A program made the position numbers and the translations under genes. Shown piece by piece: positions 1-11,191 of a stretch of DNA of 64,000 nucleotides. How positions within the stretch are numbered: the stretch's first letter is position 1; every line of letters begins with the position of its first letter. Where the stretch lies: positions 868,001 through 932,000 of the forward strand of contig CAWUHX010000028.1 in the NCBI GenBank assembly GCA_963922205.1, written 5' to 3'. The notes under the pieces were generated by a model. The model did not search any database. It saw nothing but the letters and a program-made list of their open reading frames with translations, and was not told the origin of the DNA. Source of the stretch: Romanomermis culicivorax (taxonomy: Eukaryota; Nematoda; Enoplea; Mermithida; Mermithidae).

Positions 1-1040
1 ATTCCCGCTGAAATGATTGGAAAAGGATGAGTATCACGATGCTAAATGCATCTCTTTTCTTTCACTAGTTTATTGTTTTTTCCACTGGAATCTTTTTTTT
101 CGAAATCTCTAAAATTTTAATTTTCTCGGTATAAAATACTAGTTTTGGTTTGCTCATCACTTTGTGCCGTAACATTTGTGATAATATCGTTAATATTTTC
201 TTTGTTTATTTCTTTGTGTAGTATGTGCCACAGCGTAGGAGTACGAAAGAGACAAACCATCGAAAGAAACTTGTGAAAAAATGAGCTAAACGCTCTCATG
301 CGATCAAAACGTCAACTCACCATGACACATCGAAATTGCTTAAGGCGATTTACATCGAAAGGGGGAGGAGTGTTGTGGAGCGATTTGATGTATTTGTAAA
401 GTTTGTGTTGCATTCGAGAAAAGATCGGCAAGTTCGAGGAAGAAAGATCGTGACAAGACCCGCGGAGAGGCGTGGCTACGATGTGAAGAAATTATGAAAA
501 TGTTTTTGAAGAGAGTTCGTTTGTACTGTAGCCAGACGGTTGTGTTTTCTTGTTTGTCTGGAGAGTGTGAGGCGGCGATTTGTATATTAGTAAATTGTGT
601 GAAGAAAGTGTGTTCTAGGTTGAGTCAAACTATTTAGAGAATAGTTTGAGTATTCAGGTGAAACTCCTAACGGTTAAGATAGTACGGCCCGAGTTTCGGC
701 ATCCGAAAACCTTTGACGACCTGAGCGAAGATCCCTGGATAAATTGACACAGCGTTCTCTATGAGCCCGTCAATCTCCTGCGTACGATTATCGTTGCGTT
801 AAATTCGTTAAACACTCCGAGTGTTCCGTTTCTAGCATTCCACATGCTCTTCTACGTTCGGTACGTCTCTTCTAAAATGCACGATAAATCGTCAAGCTAC
901 ACAGCTTAATTTTCATCTGCGTTCTGTCGTCTCTTATTTTTCACGCACGACATTGTAAAATGGTGAAATCATTGCAGCTCGGTTCGACATTTTTATGACT
1001 CTTTTCACTAATTTTTGTTAAACGGAACTGCAGATGTTAC
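1..1040. other. No recognised gene
   Basis: Both strands are broken by frequent stop codons and I recognise no coding exon, RNA gene or repeat boundary here. It may hold upstream exons or promoter of the LRR-like gene whose terminal exon lies just downstream, but nothing in the sequence proves this. Confidence 0.4.
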
Positions 1041-1046
1041 ACAGAC

Positions 1047-1163
1047 ATGGTGTTAGACAATGTTTCAGGCCTGGAAGAATTCATTATTATCAACGACGAT
1101 GATAATGGGGTGGGAATGTATGTTTCCTACGGCGACATTTTCGACATGAAATTTGGAGATTAG
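1047..1163 (+). CDS. Possible terminal exon of LRR-like protein
   Basis: A short open stretch reads LEEFIIINDDDNGVG and then YVSYGDIFDMKFGD before a TAG stop. It may begin at an in-frame ATG at 1047, or after the TTTCAG acceptor ending at 1065. The L-x-x-F pattern and acidic tail would suit the last exon of a leucine-rich-repeat or F-box/LRR protein, and it lies upstream of further LRR-like exons on the same strand. Its upstream exons were not found. A pseudogene fragment is equally possible. Confidence 0.3.
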   Translation: MVLDNVSGLEEFIIINDDDNGVGMYVSYGDIFDMKFGD

Positions 1164-1395
1164 TATCACGCTGGGTTTGACCCCACCTAGAAAGTTGTCG
1201 AACTCGCTTACAAAAGGATTTAAGGCAGCAATGCTCTACGGCTATTTTTGACCGAATTAAGGTACGTTAGAGTTTGGCCTAAATTTGGTCAGTTTCTTAG
1301 CTGCATGTTGTTGAATACTCTTTATTCTCAGAGTAGTGTTTTAGTGCTGTAGATCATCGCCTAACTTTTTTTAGTCTCATCCCTCTGTGGATCAG

Positions 1396-1658
1396 TTTCT
1401 CGAAACGTTGACTCCAAAATGCAAGCGAATTCGTCGGACAATAACCAATCAGAAGACTACGTAGTCTATGGTCTTATAGCTGAAATCCACCTCGAACGAT
1501 TGGACCTGAGACTCAACAAACATGGAATATGCGGGCCGAAGTTGTTAGCTTGCCTTCTGTCCGGTTTCGAAACACTGACAGAACTGAAGCTGTCCGTTCC
1601 ACTACATTTACCGCATCAAATTTTTTTCAGAACGCCATGGAATGCTTTAAGCGGTTAA
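1396..1658 (+). CDS. LRR-like exon
   Basis: The frame is open from a possible CAG acceptor ending at 1395, with an ATG at 1419, to a TAA at 1658. It contains LERLDLRLNKHGICG and, about 25 residues on, FETLTELKLSV. Both are leucine-rich-repeat-like patterns. The LRR-like part ends near 1610, after which the composition looks non-coding, so the true 3' border is probably an unrecognised donor between 1600 and 1650. It may belong to the same gene or family as the exons at 8736-9453. Which LRR family is unknown. Confidence 0.35.
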
Positions 1659-4377
1659 CTACTTAACCTTAATGGAAAAGTTTTCGATTGGCTATCAGAT
1701 AAATGAGAAACAAGTGTGCTTTCGTGCATATTTTGGAAATTCCTGTTTGCATTGATCCTTACAGCCGGACGGCGGACCGTTTGTAGAATATTCATGAAAT
1801 CATCTATTTTTAACATAAGGATTTTTGTCGCAATTGAAAATCGTCGAAAATTGCGGAGTTTCCAAAAAACGGCCCGCTTAAAATGCATGTACAGCTCAGC
1901 CAGTCAAAGCTGTAGAGTCCAGGTTTTTTCAGATAACCGATCAATTCTAGTTCTCCTCGCCTAAAAATTCCGTACTTACAAATTATAGTGTAACACTGTC
2001 TGCAGTTATCTATAGCAAACCATTGTTTATCGTGTCCATCACATTAAATCACATAACCAGTAGTATTCGGTTAACCATCGTGAAAATGTTTTATCAAAAA
2101 TAAATTTTTAACTGACTAAACGGTGAACGCCCACTCTCTGAGACATAGTCGTTAATTTTAATAATCGGGAAATCGAAAGCTGTAGAATGAACTGAAGATT
2201 GCAAAGCTGATCAAGCCTATCTTTATGAATTAATGAGCCACTGAGCGCTTTTATCCATAATTTCACTGCAAGACTAATGGTATTTTCTTTCAAATTTGTA
2301 AAGTTTTATGTAATAACATTATCTACTAATTTTATTTGTTTGTTTTTGTCAAAAAATAATCCATGTAAAATCGCAAAAATAGGTGGTTTTGCACTGAGAT
2401 TTACTGTTCTCGAACATTCCTTAAATTCTGATACTATAGTCTGTTTTTTTCAAATGCTTGTAACGCAAAAATGCTGAAAGTAAGTACGCATGCAGAATTT
2501 CGTGCTGAGATAGTATCGTTAGTGACCGTATGTCAGAAATCGATGCACCGGCTGCTGTAAACTGTGACGGAACTCTAAACTTAACTCGATAACTCTTAAA
2601 AATAATTTTCGTCCGATGCGAGAAATGTCCGGAAAAAATTTTGCACGGTTCAAAAAAATATTCGCTCAGCGCAGAAAAAGTTAAGCAAATGACCAGCGCT
2701 GCGGCACGATGCGCCGGATTTTGAGATTTCAACTTTCTGAAGCACACCGATTGTATCACGATCTTGATTCCCGAATTTTTTTAATTAAATGAGAACCATG
2801 TGCGAAAATTTTTTTCTTATTCCCAACGTTTTTTCCTAACAAATAGCCTTCAATCCCGACAAATTTCGATTGAAGCGTTTTTTCCCGTAATACAGTATAG
2901 TGTGCGCATGTGCGGTAATTGAACAAGCGATGTATACTTCATTTCATCTTTTTTCGATTACAAGCATTTTAAAAAAACAGATTATAGAATAATTTTGGTA
3001 TGAAGGGCGCAAGGCCAGAATTTAATATCTGTCGTAATCACTGTAAGGCAGCGTTTTAGACCAGCCGCTTTTTCGATCACACTGCATTATCCAACTGTTG
3101 TTGACCGTGAACTTCCGTTTGGATGAGGTCAAACATTTTCTGTCGGGTTCATGTTTGCATTTACTCAGTGTTCGCTGAGATCAAGTGTATGCGAATTTTT
3201 ATTGTTAATCACATTTATTCAAATTTCAGTGTACATAAGGGTGTATACCCATTACCTGAAAGACCCGTTTCTCCGAAGAATGCTTCAATTCAAAAATCGA
3301 TTTTCCCTTTTCCGCGAAAATCCCTATTCCCCAAAATTGTCAAATCCCGTTTTCCCGAAAATAGGCTATGGCATTGCTAATTTTTTCGTGGAAACATTGT
3401 AGTTCTCCTGGTCCAAAAAAATTTTCCCACCAAGCTTCGTACTGTAACGACCAGTTCTAAAGATACTTTACTTGATCCTAAATTGAACGGTGGCTATGGT
3501 GGACAACAGGGCGGGATACGGTAACAACAATAATAAAAAAAGGCAATCGACGGTCACTTCAGTCGCCAATAAGGGAAAGGAAAATGCGCACTCTGGCTTG
3601 CAAATGAACAAACTTGGTTTAACTGCTTTCGAATAAAATATCACTTGCAAATAAAAAAAAAATGTGGACTCGGAAAATCTAAGATTCTGCACGAACTAAC
3701 TAAATCATGCTTTGCTTCTCTTTAAATATGGCTTCTGTGGCCACTCCCTGGGCGTTGCGGGAGGTCTTGCTTCTGTCCATCTTCTTCCACAAATCGCCAC
3801 TTCTTGCTTCATTATTCTCGCTAATTAGGTCACCCCTTCCAACAGTTTCCTAGTACTGTATGCTTTTCGTGTCTTCCCTATGCTTGCTTCCTAGGGTGGG
3901 CTTAGCCACACCTCTGTGCTTCTGTGCATGCCTCTGTATCTATTTCTTCTGTGTACACATGTTTTGTGGGACCATTGCTACCGTTGCACTTGAGACTACT
4001 GTCTGGCGGGGCTTTTACTTTTTACTGTGTGCAGGTGTTGTTTACGATTTTAATGAGAAATTAATGTAGCCGTGGAATGTGTATTTTAGTGTAGATTCTA
4101 GGGGACCAGCTGCTGTTGTACAAATTAATTGTGGCGTCTTAATTGGGTCAATAGCGGCTACTGGGGTGTGGAAGGATCAAAATAAAGTACTTCACATAAT
4201 TTTACAGGAATGTTTGGGTGTGAATCCCAGACACCTTTGAGACAATAAATTATGAAAATGAAATAATATTTAATAAATGACTATCACATACAGTATGTTA
4301 TATATTTACAGTACTGCGTTAGCAGGTAGGTTACAACTCGAGTGCATGAAATTATTTCTAAAATTTTGAATTTCTAG
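1659..4377. other. Gene-poor interval
   Basis: Apart from the MITE at 2435-2986 I see no supported feature. The first SDR exon, coding for the N-terminal strand and the start of the glycine motif, should lie upstream of 4378, but I could not locate it. Open frames here are short and AT-rich. Confidence 0.4.
2435..2986. mobile_element. TA-flanked MITE, long form (family A)
   Basis: The ends read TATAGTCTGTTTTTTTC at the left and AAAAAAACAGATTATA at the right, an inverted pair ending in TA as in Tc1/mariner-type non-autonomous elements. Just inside, AAATGCTTGTAA pairs with TTACAAGCATTTT. No transposase is encoded. A second copy at 19138-19918 shares the interior (for example GTAAGTACGCATGCAGAA against ATAAGTACGCATGCAGAA) but has an extra insertion, so this copy shows the uninterrupted structure. 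Confidence 0.8.
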
Positions 4378-4520
4378 GAAGTTCGAGTGGCATTGGCGCT
4401 CAGGCCGCGGTCGAGTTCGCCAAACAGGGAGCCAATATTATATTGCACGGTCGAAATCGTGAAACTTTGGCTCAAGTTGAAAAAGCATGCTTATCTACGG
4501 GTGCTGTCAAAAATGATCAA
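4378..4520 (+). CDS. SDR exon a: glycine-rich cofactor loop
   Basis: Follows the acceptor TTTCTAG and opens with the last two bases of a split Gly codon, then SSSGIGAQAAVEFAKQGANI and HGRNRE. It ends at CAA before donor GTATTT. The next intron is only 65 bp. Confidence 0.85.
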
Positions 4521-6813
4521 GTATTTTATTTCTTGAGCTTTTTGGTATGCGAGAACATCAAGAAGAATTTTCTTTCCATTCGAAGATTGCATCCGTCATT
4601 GGCGATATTTGCGACGACCACGTTCAAAAAGAACTGATTGATAGCGCGATCAGAAAGTTTGGAAAAATCAATGTTTTAGTGAGTGCCGAATAATATAAAT
4701 TGACCGTGAAACCAAGAATTGAAATCCCAATTAATTGTCTCCAATTCGAAGCTCCAAAGTCGGTTCAAAAAAGGTGCACAAAATTCGGGATATTGTTGTG
4801 TAAATCTGAAACTATGAATCATTATTCAGAGTTTTTGAGTCGTTTGGTGGCCAACTAAAAATTGCTAAAATGTTAATATTTAACAGTTTTACGATGTTGC
4901 GCATTATGTAAAAGTGAAATTAGGACTGGGAAACCTCTTGGGACGAAAAAAATTTACATGAAAATTATGCAATTTTTTAGTATCGATGTTCAGCAGTGAC
5001 GAAGCAATTTCACACACCCAAATCCGTCCTGGTACCTCAACTAACAACTTAATTTCGAAGAGATTCAACAGAACGGGCGCTACGCGTCCGCCTGTGTACT
5101 CCGCGCTGCGCTCTCGGGGCGCAGATGCAACGCTTTAAGACTAAGCTTAAGCAAAATTGGGTGTGTAAAACGACAACCGCTTCATCATTGCTGAACATCG
5201 ATATTCAAAAAATTTGCATAATTTTTTTTTTAACTTTTTTTGTCCAGAAAGATTTCCCAGGCGTAATTTTCCTTCTAAGTGATGTGCAACATCGTGAAAC
5301 CTCAGAAATTCATTCGAGTTACTGTATATGGTCAAAGTCGTTCAACATTTCACCGTTTTCATGCATTACCATCTTTTCCCCACGTTGTCTCAACTCGGCA
5401 ACCTATCGTTCCACAGCAAAAATTAAAAGTTTCCCACACTCGCCAGATGATCTTTCAAAATAATCCATGTTGAGCTATATTGAATCGTTTGGTGGCCGCC
5501 TTACTAAATGACCCAACATAACCCAAAATTCTGTAAATTCTGAAGAAAGGAGGCAGTATACGTCTACTCTGGAAATCCATAATGAAATTTTTCGGTTATT
5601 TCACCAATTTTCAAGTGTCTTTTATTTTTCCTCATTTTCATTCATCTGTTTTTATTTGCATTTTTTCAATTATTTTTTCGAATTTCTTCAGTAGACTAAT
5701 TTTTTGAAAATTTGAAGTTTGGAATTGCATTCCAAAACTATGAATCTAGGTGGGTTGTACTGCTATTTCTGTAAAAGTGGTTTCGGTCTGACATGTGAAA
5801 TTTTCATCTGAAACGATACTAATTTTTTTAGACTATTGTTCAAACTTCCGTCGTTAAGATTTATTCTTTGTTGCTAAATCAGGTGAATAACGCCGGTATG
5901 GCGAAATTTACGCCTATTGCAGAAGATGGCCATTTTGACATGGAAACATTTGACACGATCATGAACGTCAACTTCAGAGCAGCGGTTTCGTTGACTATGA
6001 AATGTCTGCCGCATCTGAAGACTACTAAAGGCGCTATTGTGAACGTTTCAAGCGTGGCGTCTTGTAGACCGGTAAGTATGGTCCTGATGTGGTATGCTCA
6101 TTTCGGTCATTGCTATGGTTTTCAGGCAAGAGGAATGATGGGTTACTGTATTTCCAAAACCGCTCTCGATGGATTCACTAAAGCTTTAGCTGCAGGTTTA
6201 TTCAAAGTCGACCTGCCTAAGACTTGCTGCCATATTTTATTTTTTCCCTAGAATTAGCTGCATGTGGTGTTCGTGTTAATTCGGTCAAGTAAGGCAAAAT
6301 AACTGACGGTAGTGGTCCAAAAAACGGCGCGTGTAAACGACTTGTAACCGCTTAGCCAGCTAATATGAAATATGTAGGTTTGATCTTCCTTGCTATTCTA
6401 CATTGGTCTCTTACTCTGAAATTCCATCAATACTGCTACAGCAGACTTTGCGTCGAAAAATCAATGAAAACCAGACAGCCATTGCTTTTTGCATCAAGTT
6501 TTTTAATTGGCATCAAATGTTTTTAGGTTTGCAGTTTTCTGGAATTTCAGTTACCTGCTGATAGATTAGATAGAAATGTATCTAAAGCTTAACTGGAAGC
6601 AAGACTTCCTATAGAGGATGAATCTCCTAAGAGTTCATTAAAATTTAACTCTTTAATGATATTTTCCTCAATTTGTGGATCCTTCTGGTGTGTGTTAAAA
6701 TAGATCAATCAAAAGCGGGCCGTTTTTTGGACGGCACTGTTCATTACTCTGCAGTTTCATTTGTTTTTAGTCCCGGTCCAATACCATCTAACATTGATCG
6801 AGACATGGAAAAA
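4378..6813 (+). CDS. Short-chain dehydrogenase/reductase, partial gene (six exons)
   Basis: Six phase-compatible exons (4378-4520, 4586-4678, 5883-6071, 6126-6195, 6252-6288, 6771-6813) give 191 codons of a classical SDR, an NAD(P)(H)-dependent oxidoreductase with a Rossmann fold. Visible motifs in order are SSSGIG (end of the TGxxxGxG cofactor loop), HGRNRE (the Arg after strand 2 suggests NADP(H)), NNAG, IVNVSS with the catalytic Ser region, YCISK (catalytic Tyr and Lys) and NPGPI. The overall style resembles bacterial FabG and nematode DHS proteins, but the substrate cannot be read from sequence. The N-terminal ~15 residues and the C-terminal ~50 residues were not found. The intron after 6813 is filled by a foldback transposon, and LRR-like exons follow instead of an SDR terminus. 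The gene may therefore be decayed, or its last exons may lie elsewhere. Confidence 0.85.
4586..4678 (+). CDS. SDR exon b
   Basis: Encodes IASVIGDICDDHVQKELID and then IRKFGKINVL, the usual strand-helix-strand before NNAG. Acceptor CGAAG is weak but keeps phase 0. The donor is GTGAGT. Confidence 0.8.
4870..5310. repeat. Foldback (inverted-repeat) element in SDR intron
   Basis: The left part (about 4880-5022) recurs in inverted form at about 5140-5300. TTTACGATGTTGCGCA pairs with TGTGCAACATCGTGAAA, AGTATCGATGTTCAGCA with TGCTGAACATCGATATT, and CACACACCCAA with TTGGGTGTGT. The middle, about 120 bp, is more GC-rich. It has the shape of a snapback MITE and lacks a long open frame of its own. Confidence 0.75.
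5883..6071 (+). CDS. SDR exon c: NNAG and catalytic Ser region
   Basis: Begins VNNAGMAKFTPI after acceptor AATCAG, contains MNVNFRAAV, and ends at GAIVNVSSVASCRP before donor GTAAGT. It is 189 bp in phase 0. Confidence 0.9.
6126..6195 (+). CDS. SDR exon d: catalytic YxxxK
   Basis: Encodes ARGMMGYCISKTALDGFTKA after acceptor TTTTCAG. Tyr and Lys of YCISK are the catalytic pair. The donor GTTTAT leaves one base of a split Glu codon. Confidence 0.85.
6252..6288 (+). CDS. SDR exon e
   Basis: A 37-bp exon encoding ELAACGVRVNSV between acceptor CCCTAG and donor GTAAGG. V-R-V-N is the usual SDR strand before the PGP turn. Confidence 0.8.
6771..6813 (+). CDS. SDR exon f: PGP turn
   Basis: Encodes NPGPIPSNIDRDMEK after acceptor TTTTTAG, with donor GTGAGT. 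This is the last SDR exon that I can find. Confidence 0.75.
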
Positions 6814-6917
6814 GTGAGTCGATCCTAGCTTGTCATTGCAGCAGATGGTATTGCGCAGTAACTATTGCATGAATCGTAATTTCTTCCTGCAGACGAATGT
6901 ATCTAGAAACCTGCAAT

Positions 6918-8467
6918 CGTCGGATCGCATCGGATCCGGATCCTAAACAGCAGATCCGACAGGATCCAGATCGGATCTGGATCTTGTATATGGCATATTC
7001 TATGTGAAGGAATAATCGTGCATATATGTTTAATTTTTCAAAATCAAGTTGCATGAATTCATATTTCTTAGCAGTTCAAGTATTATTAATCATTGAAATG
7101 AGAAGCAAATTAAAGCAAGAGCTCAAAATCTTCAGACTAGGCTTTTTTGCAAGCTTCTATCTGCACCGTGCAGGAATGACTGAAGAAATTCTACACTGTA
7201 GAAGTTTTTCCTGTATCAAATGAAATAAACTTTTAATACTTCCGGTTGGGATTTTCAGTCGGAAAATGAGTAGTGAGGGAAGAGTGTGAGAAAAATCAAT
7301 GATTCTATGTTCATCGCAATTGGAAAATTTTATTATGAAGATAAAAAAGTGGGATTCGCCAGTTTCACATTTCATTAATTGTGATTTCCGATGCTTCACA
7401 AGAATAAATGTCGTTTGGCAATAGCTTTCCATCGAGTAACAAAGTTAGCAAAAATCTTCGTAATTTATTTTTTGACAATAATTCAAACTTCTACGACATT
7501 TACTCTGTATTCCATTCATTCCGAAATGATCGATGCAGTGAGGTCGCAGCCAAACTTTTATACTAAATTAAGGAAGGCTCATTGACTCTATTCAGTAAAT
7601 TATTCCTTCAGAAACAGAGTTCTTGATGATCACTCTTTTCAATCATTTCAAGATTATCGAAGTTGATTTCCGGATTTCTAGTGAGACTGACTCCGAACGC
7701 TGCATCGATCATTTCAAAATGAATGAAGCATAATTTCTATTACGGTGCGAATGTTGTGCGAGGCTTCGTGGAAAAACTTTTTTGAACTGGGAGAATTTAC
7801 AATTTACATTGTTTCCGGGAAAAGTTAGAAATTAACAAAATGCAGTCTAAAAAAACCTTCGTTTATTTTCGGGGAATATAGGGACTTTCGTTGGAGAGGG
7901 GACGTTCGGGAAATGGGGATACACTCATAGAAATTAGTGAAAAGTCTGAAAATAAATTACCAAGATCTTGTTGTCAACTTGGTTATTCGATGGATGACTA
8001 TCGTCAAGTGACATTCATTCTCACAAAACATCGGACATCGCAATTACTGAAATGTGAAAGTGTGACCGATCCGACTAGAATTTTCCTATTGCGATGAACA
8101 TGACATCGTTGATTTTTTCACACTCTTCCTTCACTTATTAAATACAATCATTTTTCGACTGAAAATCCTAACCGAAAGTAGCTTGCAAAAAAGGCCTAGT
8201 CTAAAGATTTTGAGATTTTGATTGAATTTGCTTCTCATTTCGAGGAATATCATAATGACTTTTGAACTGCTAAGAAATATGAATTCGTACAATTTGATTC
8301 TGAAAAATTAAACACATATAAACGATTATTCATTCGCATATGCTATATACAGGAACCGGATCCGATCTGGATCCGGTCAGATGTGCTGTTTAGGATCCGG
8401 ATTCGGACTCGATAATGGCAGTTTTTTAGTTTCAGTCCGGATCCGAAGTGGTTTCGTCCCATCCCTT
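6918..8467. mobile_element. 1.55-kb foldback element with GGATCC-rich ends (hAT-related)
   Basis: The left arm (about 6918-7465) and right arm (about 7955-8408) are long imperfect inverted repeats. Landmarks are GGATCCTAAACAGCA against TGCTGTTTAGGATCC, TTGCATGAATTCATATTTCT against its inverted counterpart near 8275, and CTAGGCTTTTTTGCAAGC against GCTTGCAAAAAAGGCCTAG. The right end reads CGTCCCATCCCTT, the inverse of the AGGGATGGGC start seen at the hAT element near 63.46 kb, which also has GGATCCGGATC runs and a matching subterminal stretch (TTGTATGAATTCATATTCA). The left terminus looks eroded. No transposase is encoded, so this is probably a non-autonomous relative of that hAT family. Confidence 0.8.
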
Positions 8468-8735
8468 GTATTCGGGGAATCGGGACTAGGGACTAATGCA
8501 TTGTTCGAGAAAACAGGAGGGAAAACATTGTTCGGGATATTCGAAATGGTTTTTTAAATTTAAAATGTGCGCGACCTACCGTACAATAATTTTACGAACT
8601 TGTCACTGATTTTTTAATACGCATGTAGCTGATTATAACGTGTTTAAAAAATAGATCCGCGATAAATACGATTCGGGTATAGGCTGAAACATCGAGAAGT
8701 CACGTTCTTGTGGTCAACCGTTGTTTTTCTAATTG

Positions 8736-9178
8736 AGTGACCAATCTTGCATTCATACGAGATGCATGGCCAATGTTTTGAGCGAAGGTTTCACCAATTT
8801 GAAATACTTGGAACCAGGCCTGTAGTCAGGAATTTTTTTTTGGGGGGGCACATTTTTTTTCACTCAATTTACCGTTAAATTGGCATTTCTGACTTGACTT
8901 TCTTTTTTCTGGCTTGACTTGAAAAAAACCAAAGGTCCCACCTTTGCTTTTGTTTAACACTTCAAACATTTGGGGGGGCCATGGCCGCCCTATACCCGCT
9001 GCCTACAGGCCTGCTTGGAACTATGCTTATTAAAGTTCAAGAAATTGACTAAGGCCGCCTACTCGCCCAAAGATCGTTCCCTGGAAACCGTGGCCCCATC
9101 GTTGGAATATTTGCACATCGGCCTGTCCGACGAATCTTCGATGACTATACTACCCGCCGATTGATGTGGCGATTTGAC
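8736..9178 (+). pseudogene. LRR-like exon split by a hAT MITE
   Basis: The frame reads CMANVLSEGFTNLKYLE and then runs into the element at 8815-9013, which brings an immediate stop. Beyond the element it resumes as LELCLLKFKKLTKAAY and APSLEYLHIGLSDESS, ending in TGA at 9162. If the element and one copy of the 8-bp duplication are discounted, the two halves are in the same frame. L-x-x-L-x-L patterns suggest leucine-rich repeats. Either the gene is inactive in this haplotype or the element is removed from the transcript, which cannot be told from DNA alone. Confidence 0.5.
8815..9013. mobile_element. 199-bp hAT-type MITE with 8-bp target duplication
   Basis: The terminal inverted repeats are perfect over 11 bp, CAGGCCTGTAG and CTACAGGCCTG. 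Both sides carry the same 8 bp, CTTGGAAC (8807-8814 and 9014-9021). CAG-type ends and an 8-bp duplication are the hallmark of hAT elements. The interior contains a G run near each end (8844-8850 and 8972-8979) and has no coding capacity. The perfect duplication suggests a fairly recent insertion. Confidence 0.92.
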
Positions 9179-9265
9179 TCGAGCCGTTCACTACAAAAAC
9201 CTGATAACCAATTTATGCCGTCGTCGAATTTGTCGCTCGATTTTGTTCTAATTTAAAATTTTTAG

Positions 9266-9453
9266 AGTTTTTGGATTACGGCAGATCAGTGAATTTTGTA
9301 TGGCTGACCTGGCAAGGAGAATACGCGATCCAATTCATAATGAATGTAAATGGCCTGCATGAAAAAGTAGAAGGCCCATTTCCGCGTCAACTGGAAATGA
9401 TCACCAAGGGTTCTTTCACATCGGACATGCCTGAAGTGAATTTCGAGCAATAA
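9266..9453 (+). CDS. Possible terminal exon of LRR-like gene
   Basis: After acceptor TTTTTAG the frame reads FLDYGRSVNFVWLTWQGEYA, then IQFIMNVNGLHEKVEG and so on to FTSDMPEVNFEQ and a TAA stop. Third-position composition looks coding. It probably closes the LRR-like gene whose upstream exon lies at 8736-9178, but the exon in between ends in a stop rather than a clear donor, so the link is uncertain. I do not recognise the domain. Confidence 0.4.
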
Positions 9454-9732
9454 TGCGGTTTGAAGATCTCACAGGACGACAGTGCTGAAATATTTTATGC
9501 CTATATTGATCGATGTTGTACTTTGTCTTAAATAATACTAAAAATAATACAGACCATCTAATTGTGATACTGCTTTTTCAAGTAAACTCATTTTCAAAGA
9601 AGGAAATTGTCAACAATGGCTATTGCGACTTTGTGAAAATATGAACTGTCAGATATTGTAAAAAAGCTAAAGGTAATGATCGACAGTGAGTTGGTCAACT
9701 CGAATTACAGCATAGTTGAAGAGTACGGGAAG

Positions 9733-10140
9733 GGCCAGTTGAAAAAAATCGTTTCCGATTGAAAAAAATTTGTTAGCACTTGAAAAAAGTTATCTTCGAA
9801 CTTGATGCACAACATTTTTTCAAGATGCATCACAAAAATTTCAAAATGCACCGCAAAAAATCAAGATGTAAGAGTTTTTCTTTTTAAGTGCATCACAATT
9901 TATTCAGGTGCATCTTAGATTATTTCAAGATGGCATTTTGAAAAAATTTCATGCACTTGAGAAATTGCAATGCACTTGAAAAAAAAGTCGAACGTCGAAT
10001 ATCTCATACATCTTGACTTTTTAAGATGCATCTTGAAATTTTTGCGATGCATCTTAAAAAAATGTTGTGCTTCAAATTCGAAAGTTTATTCCTCCAAGTG
10101 GAAACAAATTTTTTCTAGCGGTAACGATTTTTTAAAATTA
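9733..10140. repeat. Hairpin element rich in GATGCATC-type motifs
   Basis: The left half (TTGAAAAAAATCG, TTCGAACTTGATGCACAACA, TTTCAAGATGCATC) is the inverted complement of the right half (GATGCATCTTAAAAAAATG, TTGTGCTTCAAATTCGAAAG, CGATTTTTTAAAA). In addition, the words GATGCA and TGCACTTGA recur many times inside. The whole 0.4-kb unit could fold on itself. No flanking duplication is evident. Confidence 0.7.
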
Positions 10141-10724
10141 CCCTTCTGGTATTCCGTACTTCATCGGAAAAAACATAATGTTCAGATTTCGACACGTGTC
10201 AATCATTCTATACAAGCACGGCTCTTCACATCGTAAGAGCAGTCTAAAGTTTCAAAAAGCGGCCAAAATCTCAACTTTGGACTGTTGCTGCTATTTTGAG
10301 CCTATGTCACTTTTTTTGAAACTAGGTTGTAATTTGAATTGACTGACTCTTGGTCGGCTTTTACAGAAATTTTGACTCACAATTTCAATCCATAGCTCCA
10401 AAAAGATTAATCAGTCTTTTTTCCAAACGAGCCTCAACGCGCAGAAAAAAGTTTATGCAAATCATAAACAACCTGCGCAGACAGGCATATTTTTTCTTTG
10501 GTTGACTCAGCTAGGAGAACCAATTGATAAAATTGAGAAAGGATGCAAATTTATTGTATGTTCACGGATTTCTAAGGATCATTTTGCATTCCGAGGCTCT
10601 TTTGAGAATAAATGGACTAAGATGCAAACTGACTTCGTAGGAACAAGACTAACTTTACTGAACCATCACAACTCTAGGTTTAGCAGCTACGTCTGGTCCT
10701 AAAACACTCTTAAGCAGAAACATT

Positions 10725-10943
10725 CTACAGTCGGTTTTTCTTGAAATGCTTCAAATAATAAAAGAGTAGAATGCAAATACTATTTCATATTTTTGCGATT
10801 CCCTAATAAGCCATTTGTTATACGTATGGAACTAAAATTTTGTGAAACTACTTAAATATGTTCCAAATGACCTTGTGAGCGGTACTTGTTTTTGTCATTT
10901 TTTAATTTACAAGTTTTTTACTCGTATAGAAAACAAACTATAG
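10725..10943. mobile_element. Family A short MITE
   Basis: The ends TACAGTCGGTTTTTCTTGAA and AGAAAACAAACTATA are degenerate inverted repeats. The interior has AAATGCTTC near the left end and TTTACAAGTTTTT near the right, as in other family members. Confidence 0.6.
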
Positions 10944-11191
10944 GAATCGTAGAGCAAAACACAATATGGGATTGTTTCAAGGAAAGTGTAGAATGCTTGC
11001 AAATTAAATAAGGACAAAAATAAGATCAGGGCATTTGAAACACATGCTTGACCCATTTTGTAATATGGTTTCCCTGTGTGGAATTCCTGTTCAAAATGAA
11101 ATATAACTTTGTTAGAAACAGTTTAGAGACGTTTTATTAGAAGAATATTTCGCTACGAAGCTTTAGATTATCATGCTAGACTCAAAAAGTC

